DNA from: Terriglobales bacterium
Lineage (GTDB): Bacteria; Acidobacteriota; Terriglobia; Terriglobales; Acidobacteriaceae
Assembly (NCBI GenBank): GCA_025934735.1
Contig: JAICWP010000001.1
Coordinates: 62,001-126,000, forward strand
Reading direction: 5' to 3'
Length of the DNA stretch: 64,000 bases
The position numbers were made by a program, and so were the translations under genes. Below the pieces are notes generated by a model, which saw nothing but the letters and a program-made list of their open reading frames with translations, made no database searches and was not told where the DNA came from. Shown here in pieces: positions 53,838-62,223 of this stretch (positions are counted from its first letter, which is position 1; every line of letters starts with the position of its first letter).

Positions 53838-54002
53838 TTACCCAATCGAGCTGGCCGTCTGGGAAAAGACGGTATTGGCGTTGCTGCCGATCAGCCGGAT
53901 CGTGCCCACCACGATGACCAGAATAACGGCAAGCATCACCGCATATTCCGCGATGTCCTGCCCCTGATCATCGGACCACAGATTCTGCAGAAGTGCTTTC
54001 AT
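53838..54002 (-). CDS. Flp/Fap-type (class IVb) pilin
   Basis: 54 residues from ATG 54002 (GGGAG seven bases upstream). N-terminal leader with DDQGQDIAEYAVMLAVILVI: the E-Y pair following the cleavage zone and the hydrophobic helix are the Flp pilin signature. Short C-terminal stretch IGSNANTVFSQTASSIG. Subunit of a Tad-type pilus. No tad genes are in the window, so assembly genes are elsewhere. Confidence 0.85.
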   Translation of the reverse strand: MKALLQNLWSDDQGQDIAEYAVMLAVILVIVVGTIRLIGSNANTVFSQTASSIG

Positions 54003-54215
54003 GTTGTTACTCCCTTTCTGAGCTGATGCTACAGCTCACAGCCTAACTGGCTTGGAGTGCTTAGGGAATGGCACTAGAGAGCCATACCAGGCAGTATGTT
54101 GCGGGCCTTTGTTCACGTGAGACTTAAATTCAGAGAGGGGGGAGGGGCCCAGCCGAACCAGAGCCGAAATCAGAACAACGGTTGCTCCTGTTGCTGCCTG
54201 GGATCCCAGAATTCC

Positions 54216-54254
54216 GGAGCAGGCCCCGAGGGGACGAGCCAGAGGGCCTGCTCC
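54216..54254. repeat. hairpin direct repeat, copy 2 (beyond pilin)
   Basis: GGAGCAGGCCC (54216-54226) with GGGCCTGCTCC (54244-54254), 11-base arms, loop CGAGGGGACGAGCCAGA. Same orientation as copy 1 at 53707. Confidence 0.85.
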
Positions 54255-54292
54255 ACAGAAAAAACCGAAGGGATTGCTCGCGACCACAATTT

Positions 54293-55378
54293 TCAGTCGG
54301 CTGTGGCCGCGTTGCCGTTGATTCCATGGCCGTTCACGCGCGGCTGCTCGAACTTGGCGGCGCGGTTGGAGGGCAGGCCAGTATCGCGGATCTTGTAGAG
54401 CAGCGCCCGGTAACTGATGCTCAGGGCGCGCGCAGACTGCTTGCGGTTCCAGTGGTTGGCCTGCAGCACCTTGAGGATCACTTTACGTTCCAGTTCGCGC
54501 ACTGCCTGGCGAGTGAGCTTCTTGAGTGAGATCGGCCCATCCAGGGAAATTTCCGGGTTGAAGAAATCGCGCTCCTGGGCGACTAGGTCGCTGCTGATGG
54601 CTTCCTCTGTGCCCAGAATCACATATCGTTTGATCAGGTTTTCCAGTTCGCGGATGTTGCCGGGCCAGTGATACTTCTGCAGCATGCCCATCAGTTCATC
54701 GGAAACCTCGCGGGCGCGGCAGTTGTACTTGCGGTTGTAATGCTCCAGGAAATAGGCCACCAGTTCGGGAACATCGGTGGCGCGGTCGCGCAGTGGCGGC
54801 ATGTGCAGGTTCACCACGTTGATACGATAGAACAAGTCCTGGCGGAAGGTGCCGCTGGCGATTTCCTGCTCCAGTTGGCGGTTGGTGGCGCAGACCACCC
54901 GCACTTCCACTTTCTTGTCTTCCTGGGCGCCGATACGGCAGAACTGGCCATCCTGCAGCAGTTGCAGCAGTTTGGACTGCAGGGCGGAGTCAAGCTCGGA
55001 AATTTCATCCAGAAATAGGGTGCCGCGGTGCGCCATTTCCACCCGGCCCGGCTTCGAACCGTAGGCCCCGGTGAAAGCGCCCTTTTCATAGCCGAACAGC
55101 TCGCTCTCCAGCAGGGTGCCGGGGATGGCGGGGCAGTTGACCTTAACGAACGGCCCGGTGCGCCATGGCGAGAGCCCATGGATCATACGGGCGATAATGT
55201 CTTTCCCAGTGCCGCTTTCGCCCTGGATCAGGACAGGCACATTGGCGCCGGCCAGCTTCTGCAGGCGCTCGCGCAGTGCGCGCATGGTCTCGGTGCGGCC
55301 AAAAACCACCTGCTCCGGGGGAATTTCACCCAACGACTGGGCCAACGAGCTGACGGATGTTGCAGCCATTCTGGTCAC
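54293..55378 (-). CDS. sigma-54 interaction-domain transcriptional activator without receiver
   Basis: 361 residues. A short N-terminal segment (1-25) precedes the AAA+ domain: Walker A GESGTGKD, GAFTGA loop, ELDSALQSKLLQLLQDG, Walker B GTLFLDEIS. A Fis-type HTH (LQANHWNRKQSARALSISYR) is at about 310-340. No sensor domain, so it is either controlled by a partner or constitutively ready. The Fis HTH is almost the same as that of the NtrC-type gene at 57225. Monocistronic. Confidence 0.93.
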   Translation of the reverse strand: MTRMAATSVSSLAQSLGEIPPEQVVFGRTETMRALRERLQKLAGANVPVLIQGESGTGKDIIARMIHGLSPWRTGPFVKVNCPAIPGTLLESELFGYEKGAFTGAYGSKPGRVEMAHRGTLFLDEISELDSALQSKLLQLLQDGQFCRIGAQEDKKVEVRVVCATNRQLEQEIASGTFRQDLFYRINVVNLHMPPLRDRATDVPELVAYFLEHYNRKYNCRAREVSDELMGMLQKYHWPGNIRELENLIKRYVILGTEEAISSDLVAQERDFFNPEISLDGPISLKKLTRQAVRELERKVILKVLQANHWNRKQSARALSISYRALLYKIRDTGLPSNRAAKFEQPRVNGHGINGNAATAD

Positions 55379-55580
55379 TCCGCTGGAGCAAAAGACGCTC
55401 TCGGCAAGCTGGCTAAGTGCATCCCGAGCACCAAAGTACCTGCGGCTTGTCTCAAGGCCCCAATTTACATATTAAGGTTCATAATTTCAGCAACTTGGGA
55501 GATGTTTTGCGCCGCGAACCATGACCTTTGCCGGAGCCCGTAACCTACTCCACAGGGGGGAGTTGAATGAGAAAAGCTTT

Positions 55581-55943
55581 TCACAGCGAAGAAGTAACTT
55601 TCCTTCCCGCGGAGCGGAGCAGGGGACGGGAGAACTTCACGCCCACCAACTGGTGGCGGTTGGAGGAACGAATGTGGACTACACGCGCCTGCAGGCGGCG
55701 CACGGAGCGGGGTATCTGGGCGGAGTCGGAGAGGGGGGAACTGGGTATTTCCAGGGAAACCCCAGCGGAGAGCGGCAGAGCACGGGATACGGCCAGCAGA
55801 ACGCCGCCGGCGCTCAGGTTCAGAGCGGTGGCAAATTCGAGAAATTCCTTGCCCCTATCATCTCGGGCCCGCACAAACACCGGAATCGCCAGGGGCAATC
55901 TTTCCCAATTTCTTCGGTTTTTCACAACAGGTTTGCGGGTCAC
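55581..55943 (-). CDS. PilZ domain protein
   Basis: 120 residues. RRNWERLPLAIPVFVRARD (RxxxR) and FATALNLSAGGVLLAVSRAL (NxSxGG), strand RVVHIRSSNRHQLVGVKF. A single c-di-GMP-binding domain, close to the signalling genes at 54-59 kb. Start at ATG 55943. Confidence 0.82.
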   Translation of the reverse strand: MTRKPVVKNRRNWERLPLAIPVFVRARDDRGKEFLEFATALNLSAGGVLLAVSRALPLSAGVSLEIPSSPLSDSAQIPRSVRRLQARVVHIRSSNRHQLVGVKFSRPLLRSAGRKVTSSL

Positions 55944-56319
55944 GGGTTCGTTGTTTTGGCAAACAAACAGTTCTCAGTCGCACCTAAGCTGCCAAAGCCA
56001 ACCTCTCCATGTGGTTAGACGCAGCCGCACGCGGGAGGGCTCACGGCGACTTGGGATTATCGGGCAAATTGGCTTCCCGAGCGATGCTCCAGTCGAGGCG
56101 ATGTGGGCTGGGCAGGGCGGGGCGGGAACTACGTCCCAAGCTCCAGTTTTGAGGGCGGTGGCAAGCTTTTGCTCATTTATGACCAAAGATATGCATTTGG
56201 CGGTTGACAGGTTTGGCACTCTGTCTTAGCATTTGTCTCCTAGGGTTCAGAAAAACAAGCTCTTAGGTTCCTCCCCCATAGATTGACGCCACCAACCGTT
56301 TGCAGCCTGGAGATGAAGT
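55944..56319. other. promoter region upstream of the histidine kinase gene
   Basis: No gene seen. Includes the sigma-70-type promoter at 56204-56232, then an 87-base leader to the kinase GTG. Confidence 0.45.
56204..56232 (+). promoter_or_regulatory. sigma-70-type promoter for the kinase-regulator operon
   Basis: Perfect -35 TTGACA (56204-56209), exactly 17 bases, then TAGCAT (56227-56232), a fair -10. Leader of about 80 bases to the GTG at 56320, whose GGAG site is at seven bases. Confidence 0.6.
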
Positions 56320-57228
56320 GTGTCTACCGTGAAGGGGGAGTTAGTGGGAGCTAAGAGTCAGGGGCGAGCCTTGGCGGAAGAGGTGCACGCAGGCGGCAAC
56401 AGCCATCAGGAGCTGCTGCAGGCTTACATGCAGCTGCAGGAACGCTATCACCGCTGCACGGATGCGCTGGCGGCGGCGGCGCACGATCTGAAAACCCCGC
56501 TGGCTATTCTTTCCGGCTACATCGAGCTGCTGCAAAACGAAAAGGTGGGGCCGCTAAGCGAGCGGCAGCGCGGCATCCTGCAAGACATGCAGGCCAGCAG
56601 TGCGCGCCTGGAGCACTTTATCCAGGATTTTCTCACCTTCAGCGTGCTGGAAACGGGCGAGCTGAAAATGAAATATGAGGTGGGCAGTATGAATGCCTGC
56701 CTGTCGGAAATCTGCAATTTCTGGTCATCCCGCTTCCAGCAGAAGGGCATAGCCCTGTACTTTCTGGCCAACGAGAAGCTGCAGCCCTTCGTTTTTGATT
56801 TTGCCAAGGTGCAGCGGGTGATTTCCAACCTGCTGGACAACGCGGCCAAGTTCACCCCGGCAGGGGGAACGGTATGGCTACATGCTGAGCCGCACATGTG
56901 GGAGCGGCGCTCCAACTACCTGCCGGCGCCGGCGCACGAACGGCGAAAACAAAAGAGCGAGGTTGCCAACTCCGTGAAGGTCAGCGTCTCCGATACCGGC
57001 CCCGGGATCGCCCCGGAATTTCATCAGGAAATTTTTGACGACTTCTTCCGATTGGCGCAGGCCGGAGTTTCCGGCGAAGGGGTGGGGCTGGGACTGGCCA
57101 TTGCCCGGCGCCTGGTGCAGGCTTTTGGCGGGAAGATCTGGGTGGAGAGCGACCAGGGTTCGGGCAGCAAGTTTTGCTTCCTGCTTCCGCTGCTGCCCCC
57201 GGGTGTGGCCGTGGGAGGGACACGATGA
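56320..57228 (+). CDS. soluble sensor histidine kinase
   Basis: 302 residues from GTG 56320. No transmembrane segment. Coiled-coil N-terminal region (residues 20-50), HisKA dimerisation helix with H-box AAHDLKTPLAIL, N box VISNLLDNAAKF, G1 VSDTGPGIAPE and G2 GEGVGLGLAIARRLVQAFGG. The ATPase domain has an insertion of about 25 residues after TVWLHAEPHMW. Cytoplasmic signal input is unknown. Overlaps the regulator gene by four bases (ATGA), so they are a cognate pair. Confidence 0.93.
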   Translation: MSTVKGELVGAKSQGRALAEEVHAGGNSHQELLQAYMQLQERYHRCTDALAAAAHDLKTPLAILSGYIELLQNEKVGPLSERQRGILQDMQASSARLEHFIQDFLTFSVLETGELKMKYEVGSMNACLSEICNFWSSRFQQKGIALYFLANEKLQPFVFDFAKVQRVISNLLDNAAKFTPAGGTVWLHAEPHMWERRSNYLPAPAHERRKQKSEVANSVKVSVSDTGPGIAPEFHQEIFDDFFRLAQAGVSGEGVGLGLAIARRLVQAFGGKIWVESDQGSGSKFCFLLPLLPPGVAVGGTR

Positions 57229-58634
57229 GCACTTCGCCGAGAATCCTGCTGGTGGACGATGAGCCCGGCATGCTTCGCTACATCCGTACCCTGCTGGAGG
57301 TGGACTCCTACAAGGTGGAGACGGCCAACAGCGGCAACGACGCGCTGGAGCGGGTGCAGCGCGGGCTGAGTCCCGACCTGGTGCTGCTCGACCTGTTGAT
57401 GCCGGGGCTGGACGGCCTGGAGACGCTGGAGCAATTGCGGCATATGCAGCCCAGCATGAAGGTGGTGATGCTCTCCTGCGTGAGCGACACGCGCAAGGTG
57501 GTGCAGGCCATCCGGCTGGGAGCGCAGGATTATCTCACCAAGCCCTTCCAGAAGGCGGAACTGGACGCGGTGATCAAGCAGTGCCTGCGGGCGGAAACGC
57601 ATTCCGCGGGCGAGGTGGAAGAGCTGTGCGACGACGTGTTCTTCGTGGCCGCCAGCCCGGCCATGAAAAAGATTCGCGCCCAGGCGGCGCTGGTCGCGGC
57701 GGTGGATATCCCGGTGCTGCTGCTGGGCGAAAGCGGCACGGGCAAAGAGGTGCTGGCGCGCTTGATTCACAAGCTTTCGCCGCGCGCCCACCGCACCTTT
57801 CTGAAGGTGAATTGCGCCGCGGTCCCTGCCGATCTGCTGGAAAGCGAGCTCTTCGGCTACGAGGCGGGCGCATTTACCGGAGCCACCCATCCCAAGCCGG
57901 GCAAGTTCGAGCTGTGCAACAAAGGCACCATCCTGATGGACGAGATTGGGGAAATGTCGCCGGCGCTGCAGGCCAAACTGCTGCACGTGCTGCAGGACCA
58001 GCAGTTTTCGCGGCTGGGCGGGCGGTCGGTAATCAAGGTGGACGTGCGCATCCTGGCGGCCACCAACGTGAATATTCCCGAGGCAATTGCCACCAAGCGT
58101 TTGCGCGAGGACCTTTACTACCGGCTGAACGCGTTTACCCTGCAGCTGCCGCCGCTGCGTGAACGGAAAGAGGAAGTTCCGCTGCTGCTGAAGCACTTCA
58201 TGTCGCGCATGGCGGAACACTATGCGCGGCCTCCAATCACGCTCTCGTCGCGATTGCTGGAGCGCTGCCTGGAATACCCCTGGCCTGGCAACCTGCGCGA
58301 GCTGAGCAATTTCGTGAAGCGCTACCTGATCCTGGGCGATGAAGACGTGGCCATGAATGAACTGCAGGCGCAGGGGGATGGCAGCGGGCCGGCCGGCGGC
58401 GCAGCAGGCAGGGAGGGTGCGGTGAAGGTGTCGGGCGGGTTGAAGTCGCTGGCGCGCAGCGCCAAGGACGAAGCCGAGGCTGAAGCCATCACCCAGGCGC
58501 TGGAACAGACCAACTGGAACCGCAAACAGGCCGCCGCCCTGCTGAAGATCAGCTATAAGGCGCTGCTCTACAAGATCCGCCAGTACGGCATCGCCGAACC
58601 CATGCGGCACCACAAGCTGAGCGCCGGGGCGTAA
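57225..58634 (+). CDS. NtrC-family sigma-54-dependent response regulator
   Basis: 469 residues from the ATG overlapping the kinase stop. REC domain (LLVDDEPGML, LVLLDLLMPGLDG, YLTKPF), sigma-54 AAA+ domain with GESGTGKEVLA, GAFTGATHPKPGKFE, GTILMDEIGEMS and DVRILAATN, and a Fis-type HTH (LEQTNWNRKQAAALLKISYK). Target promoters are not identifiable here. The Fis helix is nearly identical to that of the receiverless activator at 54293. Confidence 0.95.
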   Translation: MSTSPRILLVDDEPGMLRYIRTLLEVDSYKVETANSGNDALERVQRGLSPDLVLLDLLMPGLDGLETLEQLRHMQPSMKVVMLSCVSDTRKVVQAIRLGAQDYLTKPFQKAELDAVIKQCLRAETHSAGEVEELCDDVFFVAASPAMKKIRAQAALVAAVDIPVLLLGESGTGKEVLARLIHKLSPRAHRTFLKVNCAAVPADLLESELFGYEAGAFTGATHPKPGKFELCNKGTILMDEIGEMSPALQAKLLHVLQDQQFSRLGGRSVIKVDVRILAATNVNIPEAIATKRLREDLYYRLNAFTLQLPPLRERKEEVPLLLKHFMSRMAEHYARPPITLSSRLLERCLEYPWPGNLRELSNFVKRYLILGDEDVAMNELQAQGDGSGPAGGAAGREGAVKVSGGLKSLARSAKDEAEAEAITQALEQTNWNRKQAAALLKISYKALLYKIRQYGIAEPMRHHKLSAGA

Positions 58635-58662
58635 GCCGTTCTGCTGCTCAGTTATTTTGTGG

Positions 58663-58683
58663 GCACGGGGCTCTGCCCCGTGC
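58663..58683. repeat. GGGGCTCTGCCCC hairpin
   Basis: GCACGGGGC-TCT-GCCCCGTGC, perfect nine-base stem, 28 bases past the NtrC-type gene; may serve as its terminator. The core recurs at 49196-49216 and (inverted) at 62163-62187. Confidence 0.75.
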
Positions 58684-58792
58684 AGGCCGGGCGCAGCCTT
58701 GCTCGCCTGTCTTTGCCTCTCAGAATTTCCATGCTGTTCTGCCGCGCTCCCTCGCGGGGTTCGGTCGCGCGCTCCAAGTTTTCAGTGCGCGG

Positions 58793-58822
58793 TTCGGCAC
58801 GCCTGAAGGCGTGCCCTGATAC
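58793..58822. repeat. 30-bp hairpin element, copy B (inverted)
   Basis: Exact reverse complement of the element at 39886-39915, hairpin GGCACGCC-TGAA-GGCGTGCC. Confidence 0.85.
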
Positions 58823-58839
58823 TAACCCGCTATCGAATG

Positions 58840-58934
58840 TACCCCATCGAAGCCTACCTCGTTGAAGCCACCCCATCGAACCAACCCCATCGAGCCCACA
58901 CGATCAAAGCATCCCGAACCGCCCCATCGTTCAG
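58840..58934. repeat. CCCCATCGA word cluster
   Basis: CCCCATCGA occurs four times with degenerate ends between 58840 and 58930, interspersed with CGTTGAAGCC and CGATCAAAGC. Low-order degenerate tandem repeat in the otherwise empty 58635-59021 gap. Confidence 0.55.
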
Positions 58935-59021
58935 TTGTGGTCTGCAGGAGGGCGAAGTCCCGCCTCGGCAGCGCGGCATCCTGCGGCTGCCGTGGGTGTT
59001 GAGGCGAGCCGTGAGCAGAGA

Positions 59022-59498
59022 TCAGGAACGCTGGTCGTAAGCTTCCTGCAGGCGGCAGATGTCAATTTTGTCCATCTGCAGCATGGCCCGCATAACGCGG
59101 TTCGCTTTTGCGCGATCGGGGTCGCCCAGCATTTTGCCGAGGGCGGTAGGGATGATCTGCCAGGAGAGGCCGAACTTGTCGCGCAGCCAGCCGCAGCGGC
59201 TTTTCTCCCCGCCGGCGGAGAGCTTCTCCCAGAGTTCGTCCACTTCGGCCTGAGTCTCACAATTCACGAACAACGAAATGGCGGGAGTGAAGGTGAATTG
59301 CGGGCCGCCGTTGAGGGCCATGAATTCCTGTCCGTTAAGCTCAAAGGCGCCGGACATGACTGTTCCTTTCGGGCTGGGGCCGGCCTCGCCATAGCGGTGA
59401 ATGGTTTTGATTTTTGAGTTCTTGAAAATCGAGACGTAGAAATTCATCGCCTCTTCGGCTTGGTCGTTGAACCAGAGAAAGGGAACGATCTTTTGCAT
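59022..59498 (-). CDS. VOC / PhnB-like (3-demethylubiquinone methyltransferase domain) protein
   Basis: 158 residues from ATG 59498 (GAGGAGC upstream). Blocks IVPFLWFNDQAEEAMNFYVS, IHRYGEAGPSPKGTVMSGAF, ELNGQEFMALNGGP and FVNCETQAEVDELWEKLS, followed by GWLRDKFGLSWQIIP. Typical PhnB fold; no enzymatic activity is established for this family, despite the older methyltransferase name. Confidence 0.92.
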   Translation of the reverse strand: MQKIVPFLWFNDQAEEAMNFYVSIFKNSKIKTIHRYGEAGPSPKGTVMSGAFELNGQEFMALNGGPQFTFTPAISLFVNCETQAEVDELWEKLSAGGEKSRCGWLRDKFGLSWQIIPTALGKMLGDPDRAKANRVMRAMLQMDKIDICRLQEAYDQRS

Positions 59499-59602
59499 GG
59501 GGGCTCCTCGCAGCAAAGATCTTAAAACGCAGAGGACGCGGAGATCACTGGGGATGAATTGATCTGGGGTCTACCCCCGCGATCAAAGAATGCGCCTCCT
59601 GA

Positions 59603-60979
59603 TCATGTTCGCACGCGGGTGAGGGCGACCCGCTCTTCCTCCGCGGAAGCGCGTGTGGGCTGACCGGCGAGCGCCTTCTTGCGCCCAAAGCGCAGGAAAC
59701 GCGGCTCCCCTTTCCAGGAACTGTGCAGCAGGAAGACCGCCAGCAGCAGCATCTCCGGGGTGATGGGATGCTGATAGCGGGGATGGCAGTGGGTGATGTA
59801 GTAAACCAAGGGGAACAGCAGGAAAAGTCCCGCAAACAGCCAGGCGGCGCTGTGTCGGCGCCGAAAGGCCAGCCATAATCCCCAAAAGGCAAGCAGGGCA
59901 AAGCCGAAGAACATGGCGTGGCGGGAGCCCATGCCGAAATGTTTGGCGACGCGCCCCTGCTCCGGAATGTCGAACCAGAAGAAGCCAACACGGCGCAGGG
60001 TGAGCTCGGCAAAGCGGCCCGGGTGCTGCCGGATCCACTGTTCGGCGATCTTCTGCTTGGCGGCCACGTAAGCCAGTTCGCCCTGCTGGGCGAAGCTCGC
60101 CATCTCATAGCGGTTCCACACCGGATGGTCCCAGAACATGCACAGGCCTTCGGAACCCTCGTGATTGCCCATGTAGAGCTCTTCGCCGAAGTCGCTGCGC
60201 GGGAAAACGAACTTGCCCATAGCGGCGTAATTGCGCGCCACCCAGGGCGAAACTACCAGCACAAATAGCAGCGCGGAAGCGGCGGCGGGAAGCAAGCGGA
60301 ACTGCTGTTGCCGCCGCAAGCTATACCACAGCCAAATGGCGGCAACCGGCAAGAACGACAGGCAGGAAGCGTTGGTCAGGGCGAGCACGCCCCAGAGCAC
60401 CCCATAAATGGCCCAAGTGCGGAGGCGGGGACGGCGGGCGAGGCGCAGGGTTAGCCAGAACAGCAGAGTCAACAGGAAGGTGGAAACCGCGGTTTCCCAG
60501 ATCCAGAAGCTCCAGTTGATGCTGTAGGGCAGGACGGCCCAGGCCCAGGCCGCAAGCAGCGCCACCTTCGAACCAAACAATTCCATGCCGAGCAGGTAAA
60601 TAGCCAGGCAAGTCAGGGCGGAAAAGACGCTGTTGATGACCATGACGGCCAGCGCCGAGGCGGGCGTGTAAATGCCGAAGATCTTGAACATCCCGGCGAC
60701 AATCAGCGGATAGACAGGACCGAGCCAGGCGGTGGGGCCCGAAGGATTGGGGAATGGCGAACTGAAGCCGTGTCCGGAGGCGAGAGCGCTGGCGATTCGG
60801 CCCACTTCGTAGCCGAAGAAGAGGTGGCCGTAGGCAGCCGGAATATCGTACAGGTGGTGCTGAACCAGGCTCCAGGCGCGGGCCAGGAAAGCCACCGCCA
60901 CAATGAACAGGGGAGAGCAGAGCAGGCGCTTGCCGAAGCCGGCAGCTGGGGCGCGGCTTGCCTGAGGAGCGGCGGGCAT
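59603..60979 (-). CDS. ArnT/PMT-like membrane glycosyltransferase family 39 protein
   Basis: 458 residues with about nine or ten transmembrane helices. The first extracytoplasmic loop holds YEVGRIASALASGHGFSSPF and SGPTAWLGPVYPLIVAGMFK, matching the GT39-like family. Probably transfers a sugar from a polyprenyl carrier. Its ATG at 60979 shares a base with the prepilin stop (TAATG), indicating coupling: it could glycosylate that pilin, but this is inference. Confidence 0.78.
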   Translation of the reverse strand: MPAAPQASRAPAAGFGKRLLCSPLFIVAVAFLARAWSLVQHHLYDIPAAYGHLFFGYEVGRIASALASGHGFSSPFPNPSGPTAWLGPVYPLIVAGMFKIFGIYTPASALAVMVINSVFSALTCLAIYLLGMELFGSKVALLAAWAWAVLPYSINWSFWIWETAVSTFLLTLLFWLTLRLARRPRLRTWAIYGVLWGVLALTNASCLSFLPVAAIWLWYSLRRQQQFRLLPAAASALLFVLVVSPWVARNYAAMGKFVFPRSDFGEELYMGNHEGSEGLCMFWDHPVWNRYEMASFAQQGELAYVAAKQKIAEQWIRQHPGRFAELTLRRVGFFWFDIPEQGRVAKHFGMGSRHAMFFGFALLAFWGLWLAFRRRHSAAWLFAGLFLLFPLVYYITHCHPRYQHPITPEMLLLAVFLLHSSWKGEPRFLRFGRKKALAGQPTRASAEEERVALTRVRT

Positions 60980-61509
60980 TACGGCATCACCGGCAGGCGC
61001 TGGCAGTCAGAATGAGTGATGGAGCCGGCGCGGGTGGTGGCGGTGGGAGCCTGCCAGCGGATCCTGGCGTCTTCCACCGCGCAGAAATCATGCTCGCCGG
61101 TCTTGTGCAACTGGGCAACGGCGGCGGCAATCACGTAGGTGCTGTTGGGTCCGGAGCCAGTGGGATTGGCCGCGGCCAGGGCGTATAAATAGCCGTCGCG
61201 GGACTGCAGTTCCGCTTCCGGCAGGTGGCAATCAATCAGGCAGGCATGCTCCGGGGTGGCCTTGCACTGGCGTTCTTTGCAGATGGCAGCCAGATGCGAA
61301 AGGGAACCGGCATAGCCGATAGCGGGATAAGCAGCCCTGTAGGAGTCTTGCGCGGAAGTGATAATATCCACGTTGGCAACCGCCGTCGCTTCGTTGGCTG
61401 CAATGCGGGAGTTCAGCAGCCGGGGCAGCAGCGCGGCGGCCAACAACATTGCCAGTCCCGTGATGATCAGGACCTCGACCAGGGAAAAGCCATGGGCACG
61501 TGAGGACAT
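60979..61509 (-). CDS. type IV prepilin-like protein
   Basis: 176 residues from ATG 61509; a longer frame starts at 61629. Class III-type leader MSSRAHG cleaved before FSLVEVLIITGLAMLLAAAL, with Glu at mature position 5: the prepilin peptidase signature. Mature part has disulfide-forming cysteines (AICKERQC, ACLIDCHLPE, HDFC, SDCQRLP). Pseudopilin or minor pilin; no secretion-system genes lie next to it. Confidence 0.85.
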   Translation of the reverse strand: MSSRAHGFSLVEVLIITGLAMLLAAALLPRLLNSRIAANEATAVANVDIITSAQDSYRAAYPAIGYAGSLSHLAAICKERQCKATPEHACLIDCHLPEAELQSRDGYLYALAAANPTGSGPNSTYVIAAAVAQLHKTGEHDFCAVEDARIRWQAPTATTRAGSITHSDCQRLPVMP

Positions 61510-61647
61510 CAACTTGTCTTCGGGCGGCAGGCTGGCCGCAATCTCGCGCCGGTCCTGGAAACGCTGCCGCAAGACCCTCATTCTAGCGGAATGCGGGATG
61601 TGGGGACAGGCAAGCCCAACCCGTTTCACCTCTGCGGAGAACCAATC

Positions 61648-62103
61648 GTGCTAATCGCCTCGCTTGTGCTGGCCCTCGTGCCGCTGCTGGGTATTGCCTA
61701 CATGGTGGCCCAGGGCTCGTTCGATACCGTAGACAATCTTTTCTACGTGCTGATCCTCTTGGCGATGTCGGGGATATTTGCCGCCAACGCGATGGCGGAA
61801 TTGCAGCGGAAACGACGCCTGGCTAAGGCCGGCGTGCTCATGCCACGCGGAAAAGTTAAGTTTGCAGCCCAAGCCATGGGCATGCGCACCGAACGCGGGC
61901 TGGTGGAAGATGTTCTATTTTTTGAAAGCCCGATCGGGCAGCCGGACAAATCCATCGTGACGTTGCGGCCCAATCGCGGCCCCGCCCAGATGCTGTTCTT
62001 CGAAGGCGACCTGCGCAACCAGTTGCCGACCGGCCACGAGGTGGAAGTCACCTATGAACCCAGGAACGGGGCCAACCGGGTGCTGGCGCTGAACTACAAA
62101 TGA
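61648..62103 (+). CDS. hypothetical membrane-anchored protein
   Basis: 151 residues from GTG 61648 (CGGAGA eight bases upstream). Two N-terminal transmembrane helices (LIASLVLALVPLLGIAYMVA and LFYVLILLAMSGIFAANAMA) and a soluble C-terminal domain with LVEDVLFFESPIGQPDKSIV and LRNQLPTGHEVEVTYEPR. The latter resembles an OB-like beta domain. Unknown function. Confidence 0.65.
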   Translation: MLIASLVLALVPLLGIAYMVAQGSFDTVDNLFYVLILLAMSGIFAANAMAELQRKRRLAKAGVLMPRGKVKFAAQAMGMRTERGLVEDVLFFESPIGQPDKSIVTLRPNRGPAQMLFFEGDLRNQLPTGHEVEVTYEPRNGANRVLALNYK

Positions 62104-62162
62104 TTTAGGTTTTTCGCCTTTCAGTTACCTAACATTCTCCAGAACGATTCTGCTGCTCAGGT

Positions 62163-62187
62163 GGAGGCGAGGCAGAGCCCCGCCTCC
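62163..62187. repeat. GGGGCTCTGCC hairpin (inverted)
   Basis: GGAGGCGAGGCAGAGCCCCG, then CCTCC; read on the minus strand it is GGAGGCGGGGCTCTGCC plus TCGCCTCC, the same core as at 49196 and 58663. Between two convergent genes. Confidence 0.7.
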
Positions 62188-62223
62188 AAGCGACCAGCGA
62201 AGAGCCAATCGTTCACAGTGCTG

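Larger units (their letters stand above)
58635..59021. other. gene-free region between regulator and VOC gene
   Basis: No supported gene; it contains three repeat elements (58663, 58793, 58840). Confidence 0.5.
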
